A program made the position numbers and the translations under genes. From Methanobacteriota archaeon (GTDB lineage: Archaea > Thermoplasmatota > Poseidoniia > Poseidoniales > Poseidoniaceae), in the NCBI GenBank assembly GCA_002719815.1, contig PBET01000031.1, forward strand, positions 1-55,348: a stretch of DNA of 55,348 bases. The letters are read 5' to 3'. Of this stretch, positions 1 to 10,319 are shown in pieces. A model generated the notes under the pieces. It was given only the letters and a program-made list of their open reading frames with translations. It was not told the DNA's origin and did no database searches. Position 1 is the first letter of the stretch; each line of letters begins with the position of its first letter.

Positions 1-550
1 CTTCTGAATAATCGAGTTGAAGGGTAATATTTCCAACATGTGCCATCGTCCCATTTTGTAATTCACTGATTTCAAAAACGATGTATTGATACTCACTGGT
101 CGCCGACGTTGAACATCCATTCGATTGATAGAGTCCTTGATGGATAGGTACAGAAGAGGTACTGGTCGCAACGTTAGGCGCTGGCAGTCCATTCATTTCT
201 TGCACTGAAGCCGTGATAAGAGCAGAACTGTTGGTAAATTTACCAACACGTTCGAGAGATGTCAGCGTGATATTAACATCGAGTTGTGAAGATGGGCCGA
301 TATAGACCGCGTCTCCTTGAACACCAAATTCCGAATTTCCAGAGGAGAAGGAAATCTTTTCCTCATACGATGTAGGATTACTGACTTCGCAGACGACAAC
401 AATGGATTCGTTGGTGAGGGAATCAGTGAACTCTCTTATGTTTTGTTGGCAATTTATTGAGACCGATGCGGTTGGGGTTTGGGCAGTGGTGAGGGGAACT
501 GAAACAAGCATTAGGGTTAGACATGTAAGTGCACAAAAAACTCTGTTCAT
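1..550 (-). CDS. Secreted surface protein, 3'-truncated at window edge
   Basis: Reverse-strand ATG at 548-550 reads MNRVFCALTCLTLMLVSVPLTTAQTPTASVSINCQQNIREFTDSL..., a signal peptide followed by an ectodomain; the frame appears open to base 1. Not in the ORF track because it runs off the edge. Confidence 0.7.
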   Translation of the reverse strand, partial: MNRVFCALTCLTLMLVSVPLTTAQTPTASVSINCQQNIREFTDSLTNESIVVVCEVSNPTSYEEKISFSSGNSEFGVQGDAVYIGPSSQLDVNITLTSLERVGKFTNSSALITASVQEMNGLPAPNVATSTSSVPIHQGLYQSNGCSTSATSEYQYIVFEISELQNGTMAHVGNITLQLDYSE

Positions 551-658
551 GGATACTCCATCTACTATGTGGGTATAATTATTCGCCCATTTGAGAACTC
601 CCACTTCAGACCACATGGGTTTACAGTGGGCCATATTGGACCGTACCCTTGTATTCGC

Positions 659-1072
659 TCAAAGCGATCCAAGAGATGGATTTGCTGAAAGAATTGTTTG
701 GGCTTGTCGGTAATCGTCTGGTGAGAAGTATCCTTCGAATGCACCTGAGTCGTCAACTGCGACAACAGCTTGTGGCATCCTCTCGTTAACGGATTTGATG
801 ACGTCGGCAATCGAATCCGAAAGCGCTACCTTGAGAACGTCCATTTCCATGACTTCCTTGCATGTTGTTGTATTCACATCAACACCGTTTCCAATCGCTT
901 TGAGCATCTGTCGTTGACCAATGACCCCTTTGACTTGCTCCTCATCATCAAGAACGACCAGGATTCCTGAAGGAATGCTTACCAGGCGCTTGCATCCTTC
1001 AACGAGTGTATCGTCCAATCCAATCGTTACGTGTTCATCATCAAGTTCCAAATCAGCAACTGTCTCGCTCAT
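659..1072 (-). CDS. CBS-domain pair protein
   Basis: 137 aa; VEGCKRLVSIPSGILVVLDDEEQVKGVIGQRQMLKAI and MPQAVVAVDDSGAFEGYFSPDDYRQA resemble tandem CBS motifs. Confidence 0.75.
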   Translation of the reverse strand: MSETVADLELDDEHVTIGLDDTLVEGCKRLVSIPSGILVVLDDEEQVKGVIGQRQMLKAIGNGVDVNTTTCKEVMEMDVLKVALSDSIADVIKSVNERMPQAVVAVDDSGAFEGYFSPDDYRQAQTILSANPSLGSL

Positions 1073-1111
1073 ACATGGTGCTAGGCGTGCCCGTTCATGA
1101 GGGTTTTGACA

Positions 1112-3157
1112 CTATGAGACGATCTTGATGATCCTGTCACAACCCGAACATTGTATTCGAATTGGTCGTAAGTCAGAGGTGACTGGATTCGATGTTTGGC
1201 ATTGTGGACAAGCGATCGTAGGGAAGTTTGTTAGCAAAACCTGGGGCGAGGATTGCGGCTTTTTTGCATCCCCAGTTCGAGGTGAAATCATTGCCGTTGC
1301 CCACCAGATGAACACAATCGTTCCACTTGAGGTGAGGACATAGAGGGGTTCAAGTGCAAAGAAATGCAACGCGAAGACGACTGGTACCAGAACCATCTCA
1401 ATCATCAATGGGTATTTCGCACGATTCCTCACCATTCTGAATGAGAGCCACAAGCCTCCAGCGAGGATGAGCGTCATCATCATGGTCAGCCCAATCGGAG
1501 CGTGAAGAATCAACGTAGTTGGTCTTGAGTCGATGGTGAATTTATCCGATTGCGTCATACCCGTTGCTTGAATCGTTGCAGATTCGCCCCAAGGGAAGCG
1601 AAGGTGATTGATATCAACATCATCTGTTTCCTTCAAATCAATGGTTGAAAACGACGTCATTGCACTCGTTTCGATGGTCAGGAACACATCATAAACGGAC
1701 CATAATGGAGAAGGTTGTGGGCTCATAAATGCGCTACTAAGAATTCGATAGTCCGCACCTGAAGTGATGGGTGTGAGAGAATCGATCCGTAATTTAAGCG
1801 GCGCATTGCGAACACGGTCTTCGCCCATCAGATCGAGCGTAATTGCAAACGATTGTGCATCAGAAAGATCTCCAATCAAATCCTCGGATTCCAAACCGAG
1901 ACCAAGTCGGAAGAACGTAATGTAATAGGAATCCATGTAATTTTCAAATTGACTGAGTTCAGCATTTTCAATCACTCGACTTCCACGCTGTTCATCATTG
2001 ATGTTGCCTCCATCAAAATTCTTCAACACCGGTGAGAGTGGAATCGTTTCATCTCCAAGATGATCCAATCCCCATCGAATCCAAAACGCCATTTCGCCAT
2101 CGATGGCGAGAATTGTCGTTTGGGCGAGGCGAAGCCCCCCCTCCTCTGAATCAAGTTCCATCGAAATCGACACATCAAGTGGCGAGCCCTTTCCGTTCGT
2201 TCGAAGAGGTTCATTCAAAGGATAAAAGCCACCTCCTTCACCTGTACCATCAAAGGTTTCGATATCGAAATCGGTAGTACCTGTGAGAATAAGCCCCTCC
2301 TGCAGTTCGTAAGTAACGGACACATTCACCGATTCTTCTCCACCAGTTGCACCATCCCATTCCCATATGACGAGAATGGAATCACCTTCGAGAACCTCGG
2401 TTGGATCGACTGTTTGCGCCACGCCGTTGATGCTTAATTCAATCGATTTGGAAAAGACGAGGGCCTCCATACCGAACGGTGAGTCGATTCGAACCGTGAA
2501 ATACACCATATCGCCTTCGACAATGGGCTCGTCAAACGTCAAGTCAATAATGGGCAATTCTGCAGTAAGTACGGAGGGATGTTCCTCACTACCCCAAAAG
2601 AACTCTACCTTCGCTCCACCAGAAGGCACGCTGAATACAACGGTTCGAGCATTGATTAAGAGCGATATCTCTGAACCAGGATTGACTTCAACCTCTTCAA
2701 CTGGTATGTCGATTGATACCTTTCCCGAACCTTGCGCAACGAAGGATTGGTCAACACCCAAGAAACCAGTAAATGAGGATCCACCAACAACGAGTGTGGC
2801 TGAGAGATTGAGGTTTGCCCCACCTGCATCCGTCACGGTGTAATCCATCTCAACCGTCCAAGTCGATTCAGGTACAAGACCCGGCCATGCGGATTCGAGT
2901 ATCCATTTACCAACAGGTTCTGAGGAGGTGACCGCAGTTTCAAAGGATGCTGAGGAGGAAGAATCTGAGAACAAATCAGTAAAGGGCGAGAGTTGTAAAT
3001 CCGAATCTCCAATGAGATACAAGTCCGTTTCGATGGCGTCACAACAGACTTTGACATCCTCTGCTTGGGCAGTAGCGAGCAATGGTGAGTAAGGTGCAAG
3101 GAGTGAGAGCATCATGCAACTCACAAGAAAGAACACGCGCCCTACCATTCGCTGCAC
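1112..3157 (-). CDS. Membrane-anchored surface protein with C-terminal cytosolic zinc ribbon
   Basis: 681 aa; N-terminal signal peptide, Ser/Thr/Gly-rich ectodomain, two hydrophobic segments near the C-terminus, then CPQCQ...CSGC zinc ribbon. Confidence 0.75.
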   Translation of the reverse strand: MQRMVGRVFFLVSCMMLSLLAPYSPLLATAQAEDVKVCCDAIETDLYLIGDSDLQLSPFTDLFSDSSSSASFETAVTSSEPVGKWILESAWPGLVPESTWTVEMDYTVTDAGGANLNLSATLVVGGSSFTGFLGVDQSFVAQGSGKVSIDIPVEEVEVNPGSEISLLINARTVVFSVPSGGAKVEFFWGSEEHPSVLTAELPIIDLTFDEPIVEGDMVYFTVRIDSPFGMEALVFSKSIELSINGVAQTVDPTEVLEGDSILVIWEWDGATGGEESVNVSVTYELQEGLILTGTTDFDIETFDGTGEGGGFYPLNEPLRTNGKGSPLDVSISMELDSEEGGLRLAQTTILAIDGEMAFWIRWGLDHLGDETIPLSPVLKNFDGGNINDEQRGSRVIENAELSQFENYMDSYYITFFRLGLGLESEDLIGDLSDAQSFAITLDLMGEDRVRNAPLKLRIDSLTPITSGADYRILSSAFMSPQPSPLWSVYDVFLTIETSAMTSFSTIDLKETDDVDINHLRFPWGESATIQATGMTQSDKFTIDSRPTTLILHAPIGLTMMMTLILAGGLWLSFRMVRNRAKYPLMIEMVLVPVVFALHFFALEPLYVLTSSGTIVFIWWATAMISPRTGDAKKPQSSPQVLLTNFPTIACPQCQTSNPVTSDLRPIRIQCSGCDRIIKIVS

Positions 3158-3225
3158 AATAACCGCTCATGTAGGGGGCGTATAACTCCAACGCTGAATT
3201 GTCTTGGCCAAAACGCATTTTGAGT

Positions 3226-3576
3226 TCAAAGGGCCTTATCCAACAGGGTACCCAATTCTTTCTCAAAAAGACCGATGAGGGCTTCTCCGACTTCACCTTG
3301 AAGTTCATCAGGTAGAAGTCGTAATCCGAGGCGGGTTGCTGCTCGAGTCGCCTTTAATTCAGCGTAAACCGAACGTGCTTTTTGATGGAAGTAATAAGCG
3401 ACTGCTTCTTTGATTTCTGCATGCAAATCAGGATCTTCCTCAATTTTATTGCGGATATGTGCCTTGAGTTCATCTTTGACGATGTCCTTGAAGGACTCGA
3501 TGATTAAATCCTCCGTTGACATAAGGTCTTGCACACGCTCACGGATGCTTCCGGTTAACAATCGTTCAATCGCCAT
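3226..3576 (-). CDS. Conserved-looking helical protein of unknown function (start probably MAIERLLTG)
   Basis: ORF 3226..3678; internal ATG at 3574-3576 avoids overlap with the upstream gene; charged helical sequence. Confidence 0.6.
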   Translation of the reverse strand: MAIERLLTGSIRERVQDLMSTEDLIIESFKDIVKDELKAHIRNKIEEDPDLHAEIKEAVAYYFHQKARSVYAELKATRAATRLGLRLLPDELQGEVGEALIGLFEKELGTLLDKAL

Positions 3577-3601
3577 AGTAAATCCAACACCTCTTGATGT
3601 T

Positions 3602-4501
3602 TCAAACCGTCGATGGAGGTAATCGTCCTGATTTGAGGAATTCATCCAGCACCTTACCTGCATGAAGAACTGCGTCATTTACTTCAGAAGGCCAATTGTT
3701 GGCATGTTGATGGAGTGTGGATGCAAGGTCTGTTGATTCGTTTGGTATTCGCATACGCTTCCAAATCAATTCCTCAAGACGGGCTGTGGAGATTCCTTCG
3801 CTCGATAGCAACGGCAAAGCGTACTCTGAGAGAGCCTGCGATCGTGATGGTGCATCCAAATCAGCCCAAATCTTTTGCAAACGCTTGAGTCGACGAGGTG
3901 ATGCCAGGGGTATCATCTCAACAGTGGGAGTGCCAACTTCGGGAAGCGGTACAACCTGGATACTACCTTCATCGCGAAGAAAGTCTCGAATCATTGTATG
4001 GATTGGATCCATCGTGGTATCGAGGCTTTCCATCATCCACTGTCCACATCCTGAGTATGGACGACAGCGTTGTGTTCGAGCGCCATTTGGTGCAACCATC
4101 GAGGCAATGGCAGAAGCTTGCAAGACAACATCAATACGGCCTCGGCGTTTTGTTGTTGACGCATGGAATTCAACTTCAACGGGTTGTGAAGCAAGAATCA
4201 ACACGTTTTCGCTTGAAGATTCAAAACGATTCCAAGCATCGATGAACAGGATGTTTTTGGCGTCTTGATGGGCAATGAAATCCTGTTCATCTGGAGGAAT
4301 ATGGGAATTCGGTGGCATAATCCTACGTGAATAGGAAATTCCACGGTCAAGTAGGGCTGACTCCAAAAATCCCAATGCGAGGATTGAGTGTAAATCAGCG
4401 GTTGTGATCAACATGAGCGATTCATTTTTCAAAAATGCTGCAGCCTCATCGATAACATCGTTTAACGACGCAAAAAATGGAGCAGAACGTAAATCATTCA
4501 T
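3602..4501 (-). CDS. RecJ/Cdc45-like (DHH superfamily-like) protein, probably degenerate motif I
   Basis: 299 aa; LMLITTADLHSILALGFLESALLDRGISYSRRIMPP...KNILFIDAW resembles the N-terminal DHH fold with DADG replaced; directly downstream of rpS15, where archaeal recJ-like genes often lie. Confidence 0.5.
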   Translation of the reverse strand: MNDLRSAPFFASLNDVIDEAAAFLKNESLMLITTADLHSILALGFLESALLDRGISYSRRIMPPNSHIPPDEQDFIAHQDAKNILFIDAWNRFESSSENVLILASQPVEVEFHASTTKRRGRIDVVLQASAIASMVAPNGARTQRCRPYSGCGQWMMESLDTTMDPIHTMIRDFLRDEGSIQVVPLPEVGTPTVEMIPLASPRRLKRLQKIWADLDAPSRSQALSEYALPLLSSEGISTARLEELIWKRMRIPNESTDLASTLHQHANNWPSEVNDAVLHAGKVLDEFLKSGRLPPSTV

Positions 4502-4548
4502 GGCCGGCCCAACAAGGCCTTAACTCCGAGACAAATGAATGCTCCCAA

Positions 4549-5004
4549 TCACTCGACGATGAGGCGGAGTTGGTCTCGCTTGTACTTCCAGTCTGCTGCA
4601 AGGCGACCTTCAGCCTTGTAATAGTTGCCGAGTCGACGAATCTTTGCTTCGGTAAGCTCAAGCGAACGCTTGTTGTGAATATCACGGTGGTTGGTGGTAA
4701 GGTGGTCGATGATTGCGACTGCTTGTCGCATGAGGTTCATCAAATCCTCTGGATATGAGCCACCAAGATCGTTCTCAGCCAGAACTGCACCGATTCGCTT
4801 GCCGAGCACCAAGCGGACGTTTGGAACTGCATGCTTGTCTCGCAAGACAATACCGATTTGCGAAGTGCTCATTCCTTCTTTGGCATACTTAACGACAAGG
4901 GATTCAATCTCCTTTGCATCAGTGTTAGACCATGCGGAAGGCTCAGTCATGAACGGCCTTGATGAACCGCTTTTTCCTTTTCGAGATGAATACATTCGTG
5001 CCAT
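4549..5004 (-). CDS. rps15: 30S ribosomal protein S15 (archaeal/eukaryotic S13 type)
   Basis: MARMYSSRKGKSGSSRP...SAWSNTDAKEIESLVVKYAKEGMSTSQIGIVLRDKHAVPNVRLVLGKRI...HRDIHNKRSLELTEAKIRRLGNYYKAEGRLAADWKY; canonical archaeal S15. ORF track extends to 5022. Confidence 0.97.
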   Translation of the reverse strand: MARMYSSRKGKSGSSRPFMTEPSAWSNTDAKEIESLVVKYAKEGMSTSQIGIVLRDKHAVPNVRLVLGKRIGAVLAENDLGGSYPEDLMNLMRQAVAIIDHLTTNHRDIHNKRSLELTEAKIRRLGNYYKAEGRLAADWKYKRDQLRLIVE

Positions 5005-5066
5005 ATGGACCACTCGGAGCATTCCTGCGACCTACTTGCCCTTCTTAACCACATCGCTTCAACAGG

Positions 5067-6836
5067 TCATCGCTTTTGATGCATTTTGGCCAAGCGACCG
5101 GGCGTCCCTGCCCATTCCCAACCAGGTGCAATACTCCTTGCCAAACCTACGGGCTGACCGTTTTGCACAACCATCACATCTTGACCTCGTCGTATCGAGT
5201 GATCGTACGATTCAATGATACCGAGGTGCAAGTCGCCTTTCCATTTAATCTCGGATTTGAGATGAACAATTGGCAAAATGTTGTTTTCGTACAACGGCAG
5301 AATAGCATCCTTGCTAAATGAGAAGCCAGCACGATCATAGAACCAAAGTGCGATCTGTTTTCCATCTTTTTCAATCTTCCATCGTGGAGGTTTTCCTCGA
5401 ATTCGACAATCCTCAAGCCAAGCATCGTTGTTGTAGAGATAGCGAGATATGCTTCGGAATCGATCCATGTTCACAACTTCGCCCTTCCTGCGCCGCAGTT
5501 CATGCGTTTGTTTTGCATGGTCGACCGCATCGGTCAATCGCTGAAGCGCACTTCGTGCGCCAGAGGATTCACCTTGACGCGTATCGATCATCTCAATTCC
5601 ATCGATGTTCAGTTCAATTCCACTGTGATTGATGACGCATCGATATTGATGCCGAGCAAGAAGTGATACAACCATCGAATGTACACGATTCAACTCATCG
5701 CGTGTCCAATCGCCCGTGACAGGAATATCGTAGAATCCTGCAGGCCATACGTCCTCAAGATCTCGGGGAACAAGTCCAAGTGGCGAGGTAACCATCACCT
5801 CATGGCAGCCATTGGTGCCAATCGCATCAATGAATTTGCGATGCGACTTTGACAGTCGGTATGGCTTGCGTTCGGAACAGGGGAGTAAAACGAGCGTGTT
5901 GTCAAGCGATTCTGGAGCGATATAGCGATTCTGAATGAAGTCCGCCCAAGCATCAACTTCTGCATCGAGATGGCTCTCTTGCGCCATAAACTCGATGGCC
6001 TCCAGCCCACATGGATGAGCACGAAGTACACCCTCTGTGGCTGCAGTCAAGGCATCAAAATGACGCATGTGTTCGACGAGCCTTGGACTGTTCAGACTCT
6101 GCTGTTGAGCGAGACGTCGTAACGTCCCGTGTTCAATTGCAGATTGAACTGAGCGAATCGCTTGCTGATAGTGGTGAATGGCTACATCCATGTTACATGT
6201 TTCCCCAGACAGTGGCAATCGTGGCCCATAGGAGGTCAAGAGATGGTTGGAACTGAGGGCAAATCTCGTTCGTGAAGTATCGAAGAGATCGACACCAAAC
6301 CAAGCTAGTACTGCAACATTATCCGGACCACCAAGACCTGGAGTCCAGAGTAAAGCTCCCGGGAATCGGTGCTTGAGGGTTTGAATCGCCTTGACAAGTT
6401 TTCCAGATTGTGCTGCGAGTTGCACCGCATCAACAAGTACGACAATGCTTGGGTTGAGGTCGCTCTCAAGAAGCGATGGATCATGGTGCAATCGTTGCCA
6501 CGAAACTGGTAGAAGAACACCCGAATCAGCCGATTCACCAGCGTTTGCCTCATCCAAGGAGGGTGGTAAAACGTGGCCGATTGAAGCCTCCATCGTTGGC
6601 CCTTGACGCTCAAATGTTGGAGGAATGAGACGATGATGCGTCGAGATGGTAATTCGGGCAGGAATGGTACGAGTCTGCTGGCAATGAAATGCAGATAACT
6701 GACGGAAGTCATCACCATCATCCTCTGTCGAGATGAAGGCTGGCGTACGGATTGCAGGAGAGGACCGATCCCCGAGACCCCAGATTCGCGCATAGCGATG
6801 ACGATGAAGAACTGTACGACCAAGTCCTTCTGCCAT
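5067..6836 (-). CDS. arcS: Archaeosine synthase-type protein (ArcS/TgtA2) with C-terminal PUA domain
   Basis: 589 aa; diagnostic LLPCSERKPYRLSKSHRKFIDAIG motif; C-terminal PUA-like DAILPLYENNILPIVHLKSEIKWKGDLHLGIIESYDHSIRRGQDVMVVQNGQPVGLARS. Confidence 0.87.
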   Translation of the reverse strand: MAEGLGRTVLHRHRYARIWGLGDRSSPAIRTPAFISTEDDGDDFRQLSAFHCQQTRTIPARITISTHHRLIPPTFERQGPTMEASIGHVLPPSLDEANAGESADSGVLLPVSWQRLHHDPSLLESDLNPSIVVLVDAVQLAAQSGKLVKAIQTLKHRFPGALLWTPGLGGPDNVAVLAWFGVDLFDTSRTRFALSSNHLLTSYGPRLPLSGETCNMDVAIHHYQQAIRSVQSAIEHGTLRRLAQQQSLNSPRLVEHMRHFDALTAATEGVLRAHPCGLEAIEFMAQESHLDAEVDAWADFIQNRYIAPESLDNTLVLLPCSERKPYRLSKSHRKFIDAIGTNGCHEVMVTSPLGLVPRDLEDVWPAGFYDIPVTGDWTRDELNRVHSMVVSLLARHQYRCVINHSGIELNIDGIEMIDTRQGESSGARSALQRLTDAVDHAKQTHELRRRKGEVVNMDRFRSISRYLYNNDAWLEDCRIRGKPPRWKIEKDGKQIALWFYDRAGFSFSKDAILPLYENNILPIVHLKSEIKWKGDLHLGIIESYDHSIRRGQDVMVVQNGQPVGLARSIAPGWEWAGTPGRLAKMHQKR

Positions 6837-6920
6837 GGCTACCGCTAAGGCAGTCTGTTTTTCAAAGATGCCACGAATCGTAAAGAAAGTGTTGAAAGAC
6901 TTGGCCTTCGACCATAAGGC

Positions 6921-9137
6921 ATGGAGGGTAGGTCATCTTGGTCAAGACGGATGGTTGCAATCATCCTGATCATCTTCCTTCTTGCGAATGCACCAACCAT
7001 TCATGCAGAAAATTCCTCCGATGAATTCCCCGTCGATGGACGAGTGCAAATGATCACATTGTCCGCTGGAGAGGCCTATCAGCAAACGCTTCAGGTTGAA
7101 CAAGGAATGGTCGTATCCGTCAACGTAGGGTGCAGTTTCTGTGAGGTTGAACTCGATACGGGTGACTCGATTCTCACATCGTCATCATCTGCTACATACC
7201 GTGTCACAGAATCTGGTAGCGTGGACATTACCATTGAATCAACAATGGATGAGACAGTTTCAACCTCGTTCCTTGTTGTTGATGATGATTCATATCCTAA
7301 CCAACGCCCAAGTCCTCAAAGTGAATTCCCATTGTCGGATTCAAAACGATGTGCATTACCACACGCTTGTCTCGATATGCACCGTGGCAATCTCAAGTCG
7401 ATCACAACAGGTGATTATTCATCACTCGGTTTTGATTCAGGTGGTGTTGAAATCAATTCCGAAGAGTACTACGCATTCGAAGTCAAGGCCAATGAAACCA
7501 TCGAGTTGACACTGCTTCATGCTTCAGATTCTATTCGATTCGATTTTTACCACCAAACGGACACAAGTGAAGTACTCCTTGATGATACCATTGAATCGAT
7601 TCTTGCTACGAATCCTGATTCTATTGAAGAAACGCTGTACCTTGCTATCGAAGAAGATGGTCGAATCGTTGTGAAAGTATCAACTTCTGCCGCCTACGCC
7701 GCATATGCGCTCCAGCGAACAGTTCATGATGCTCAATTGACGATGACAGTTGAAGATTCAACATCTCAATTTGAGCAAATTGGACATGGAACATCGAGGA
7801 GCATGTTCACACTTGGACCAACTGGTATCGTGAAGATTGCACCTGTCATTGAGGACATCACCGCTCAGTTGGCAGTACGAATAGGTAGTGAATGGATTGT
7901 AATGCCTGAAATTGAGGTTCAACAAAACACCGTTGACCGGATTTATGCCTATCCAAACACGACTCTTGCAATGTTAACCATTGAAAGTACAGTACATTGG
8001 GTTGACATTACGCTCGAATCCTTTGCTGATGGAAATACTTCAATCGACGCACCTGCTTATCATCCGACCAGCCTTGAAGCATCCGATTGGCCAATCTTGT
8101 ATGCTGAGAATACTGAATCATATCGTGGAGAACTTACTTTACCAACAATGGACGTTGTGGATGTTTACGTGATCTCAGTTGATGGTTGGGTTGATTCTGA
8201 ACATCGTTTGCATATCTATGTTGATGGAATGAATGAACATCTAAGGGCGACGGTGCAGAAACTTGACCAAGAATCCATGGAGGTCTTGCAGGCGTTGCCA
8301 TTGAGCCCGGACATGAACAATGAGATGGACATCTACATCACGGTCGGACCGGGTATGCACATTCTTGAGTTCTATCATGCAGAGGAAGGCGTTCTCGAAA
8401 ACCAATCTTGGAGTAATGATCTCACCACCCTCGACTATGAGATTACAATAACGAAAGTGACGACTGAAATTGGTGAAGAACCGTGGTTTGCACCATCTGA
8501 AGAAGCAAAATTTTGGGGTTCAGCAGTACGATGGATGTTGGGAATTGGCATGATTATCCCTGCCCTCTTCCTTGTCTATACTATGCGAAAAACAAAGCGG
8601 GAGGGTAAGCGACTTGGTGCGATAAAGGAGCGGTTACGTATCTTGACCAGCCTCCTCGATGAAGGAAAAGAATCGCCTGAAAAGACGAGAAAATCACTCG
8701 TCCGATCGCTCCAAGCTGTCGCCACATTACCTTGGCAATCAGCGATTGCATCGTGGGGCGAACCAGAGCATGCATACACGACCGAAGGGACTTCACTTGC
8801 GGTGTGGAATCTCGATCCACGTCTTGCGAAAACCCAAGGTCATTGGCCAATCTTGGTTGGATTAAACACCGAACAAGACACATGGGAAGTTGCTGCATTC
8901 CGATTTGATGCGCCATATGGACAGGCATTGACGGTGGGCTCGGTTGAACCACGCTTGTTGCACCAGGGTGAGGAAGTCTTTATCGATACGATTGCAAAGA
9001 ACTCGACCGTATTTCTGACCATCGATTTGGTTGGCGATGCAACGCAGGTGGATGTGGAACTCAATGGTCAAGTTGAAGCTGTTCCACGAGCGATGCGAAT
9101 TCCATCCACACTCAATCGATTAAGCGAAGAGGAGTGA
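6921..9137 (+). CDS. Single-pass surface protein with large cytosolic C-terminal domain
   Basis: 738 aa; signal peptide (MVAIILIIFLLANAPTIHAEN), long beta-rich ectodomain, TM (MLGIGMIIPALFLVYTM), then ~185-aa soluble region. Confidence 0.75.
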   Translation: MEGRSSWSRRMVAIILIIFLLANAPTIHAENSSDEFPVDGRVQMITLSAGEAYQQTLQVEQGMVVSVNVGCSFCEVELDTGDSILTSSSSATYRVTESGSVDITIESTMDETVSTSFLVVDDDSYPNQRPSPQSEFPLSDSKRCALPHACLDMHRGNLKSITTGDYSSLGFDSGGVEINSEEYYAFEVKANETIELTLLHASDSIRFDFYHQTDTSEVLLDDTIESILATNPDSIEETLYLAIEEDGRIVVKVSTSAAYAAYALQRTVHDAQLTMTVEDSTSQFEQIGHGTSRSMFTLGPTGIVKIAPVIEDITAQLAVRIGSEWIVMPEIEVQQNTVDRIYAYPNTTLAMLTIESTVHWVDITLESFADGNTSIDAPAYHPTSLEASDWPILYAENTESYRGELTLPTMDVVDVYVISVDGWVDSEHRLHIYVDGMNEHLRATVQKLDQESMEVLQALPLSPDMNNEMDIYITVGPGMHILEFYHAEEGVLENQSWSNDLTTLDYEITITKVTTEIGEEPWFAPSEEAKFWGSAVRWMLGIGMIIPALFLVYTMRKTKREGKRLGAIKERLRILTSLLDEGKESPEKTRKSLVRSLQAVATLPWQSAIASWGEPEHAYTTEGTSLAVWNLDPRLAKTQGHWPILVGLNTEQDTWEVAAFRFDAPYGQALTVGSVEPRLLHQGEEVFIDTIAKNSTVFLTIDLVGDATQVDVELNGQVEAVPRAMRIPSTLNRLSEEE

Positions 9138-10301
9138 TTATTCATTCGCTCTTCGTTCCGCTGCATCATCGAGAATTCGTTGTTCTTGATCCGCAGGATT
9201 AAGTGTTGATTTCATAGATTCGAGTTGCTTTTTGTCAGCTTTTGAAATCTTATCTGGTACGTGGAGTTTGAGCAAAACGACCACATCTCCGCGACCACTA
9301 CGACGCATGTGTGGTAAACCACGTTTCCTGATTTCAAGCGTGTGACCCGCTGAAGAGCGGGCAGGAACGACGATGTCCAACGGCTTCCCATCGATGTGGT
9401 CGATGGTTACTTTTGTACCCAAGACCAAATCAGGGTATCCAAGCGGAAGTGACATGATCAAATCAGAGCCATTGCGCTCGAACCATGGGTGTGTAAGTAC
9501 TTCGATCTCAACGAGAAGATCACCAGCGGAGCCTTGACCACGTTCAGCAGGTTCTCCTTGACCACGGAGCCTCAACCGAGTCCCATGCTCAGCACCAGGA
9601 GGGACATTGAAACGAATTGTCTTGGTTTCAACACGATGGCCACGACCATGGCAATCATCACATGGAGATTCAATGGTTAGGCCAGTTCCTCCACAGTCTC
9701 GACAATCCTGGACCACTTCATTGACAAAAGGCCCAATTTGTTGGCGAACGCGTACTCGACCTTGTCCTTGACAAGTCACACACTTCGTGGTTTTGCCATC
9801 TTTCGCACCGGTTCCACCACAGGTGCTGCATTCAACAGGAAGGTCAAGTTCGATGGACTCCTCACTCCCTGTAATGACGGTTGCCATGTCGATACTGTGA
9901 CGAACGAGAATATCGGATCCTCGACGTTCGCGTGAACGTCCACGTCCTCCACCAAAAAATCCAGAGAAGAAATCGCCACCGAGGAGGTCCTCAAGATTGA
10001 TGTTAAAACCACCCCCAGAGAATCCACCAAACGGATTTCCAGCAGGACCGTTATGACCGAAACGATCGTATTGTGCACGCTTATCTGCATCCGAAAGGAC
10101 CGCGTAAGCTTCCTGAATTTCTTTGAATTTCTCTTCAGCATCTGGCTCATCACTACGATCTGGATGATATTTTCTTGCAAGACGCCTAAATGCATTCTTC
10201 AGGTCTTTTTCAGTTGCAGAACGGTCAACATCGAGAACTTCGTAATAGTCTCGTTTGTCCGTCAAACTTCCACACCTACTCCACGCCAACAGGCGCTCCA
10301 C
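9138..10301 (-). CDS. dnaJ: Chaperone protein DnaJ (type I); true start may be the TTG of [11 protein letters not shown]
   Basis: J domain with HPD ([28 protein letters not shown]), G/F region, four CxxCxGxG-like zinc repeats, C-terminal substrate-binding domain. Confidence 0.98.
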   Translation of the reverse strand: MERLLAWSRCGSLTDKRDYYEVLDVDRSATEKDLKNAFRRLARKYHPDRSDEPDAEEKFKEIQEAYAVLSDADKRAQYDRFGHNGPAGNPFGGFSGGGFNINLEDLLGGDFFSGFFGGGRGRSRERRGSDILVRHSIDMATVITGSEESIELDLPVECSTCGGTGAKDGKTTKCVTCQGQGRVRVRQQIGPFVNEVVQDCRDCGGTGLTIESPCDDCHGRGHRVETKTIRFNVPPGAEHGTRLRLRGQGEPAERGQGSAGDLLVEIEVLTHPWFERNGSDLIMSLPLGYPDLVLGTKVTIDHIDGKPLDIVVPARSSAGHTLEIRKRGLPHMRRSGRGDVVVLLKLHVPDKISKADKKQLESMKSTLNPADQEQRILDDAAERRANE

Positions 10302-10319
10302 TAAAACCTCACGTTGATT

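Noticed and set aside
565-810. Short ORFs 565..810 and 770..970 near the CBS gene
   Set aside because: They overlap the CBS-domain gene in other frames or antisense and have no supporting protein features.
5067-6836. Possible catalytic tRNA-guanine transglycosylase (TgtA)
   Set aside because: The PCSERKPYxxSxSH motif and overall architecture indicate the ArcS paralogue, not the base-exchange enzyme.
9138-10301. DnaJ as evidence of a recent bacterial transfer or a DnaK operon
   Set aside because: DnaJ is common in mesophilic euryarchaea, and no dnaK or grpE is visible in the window.
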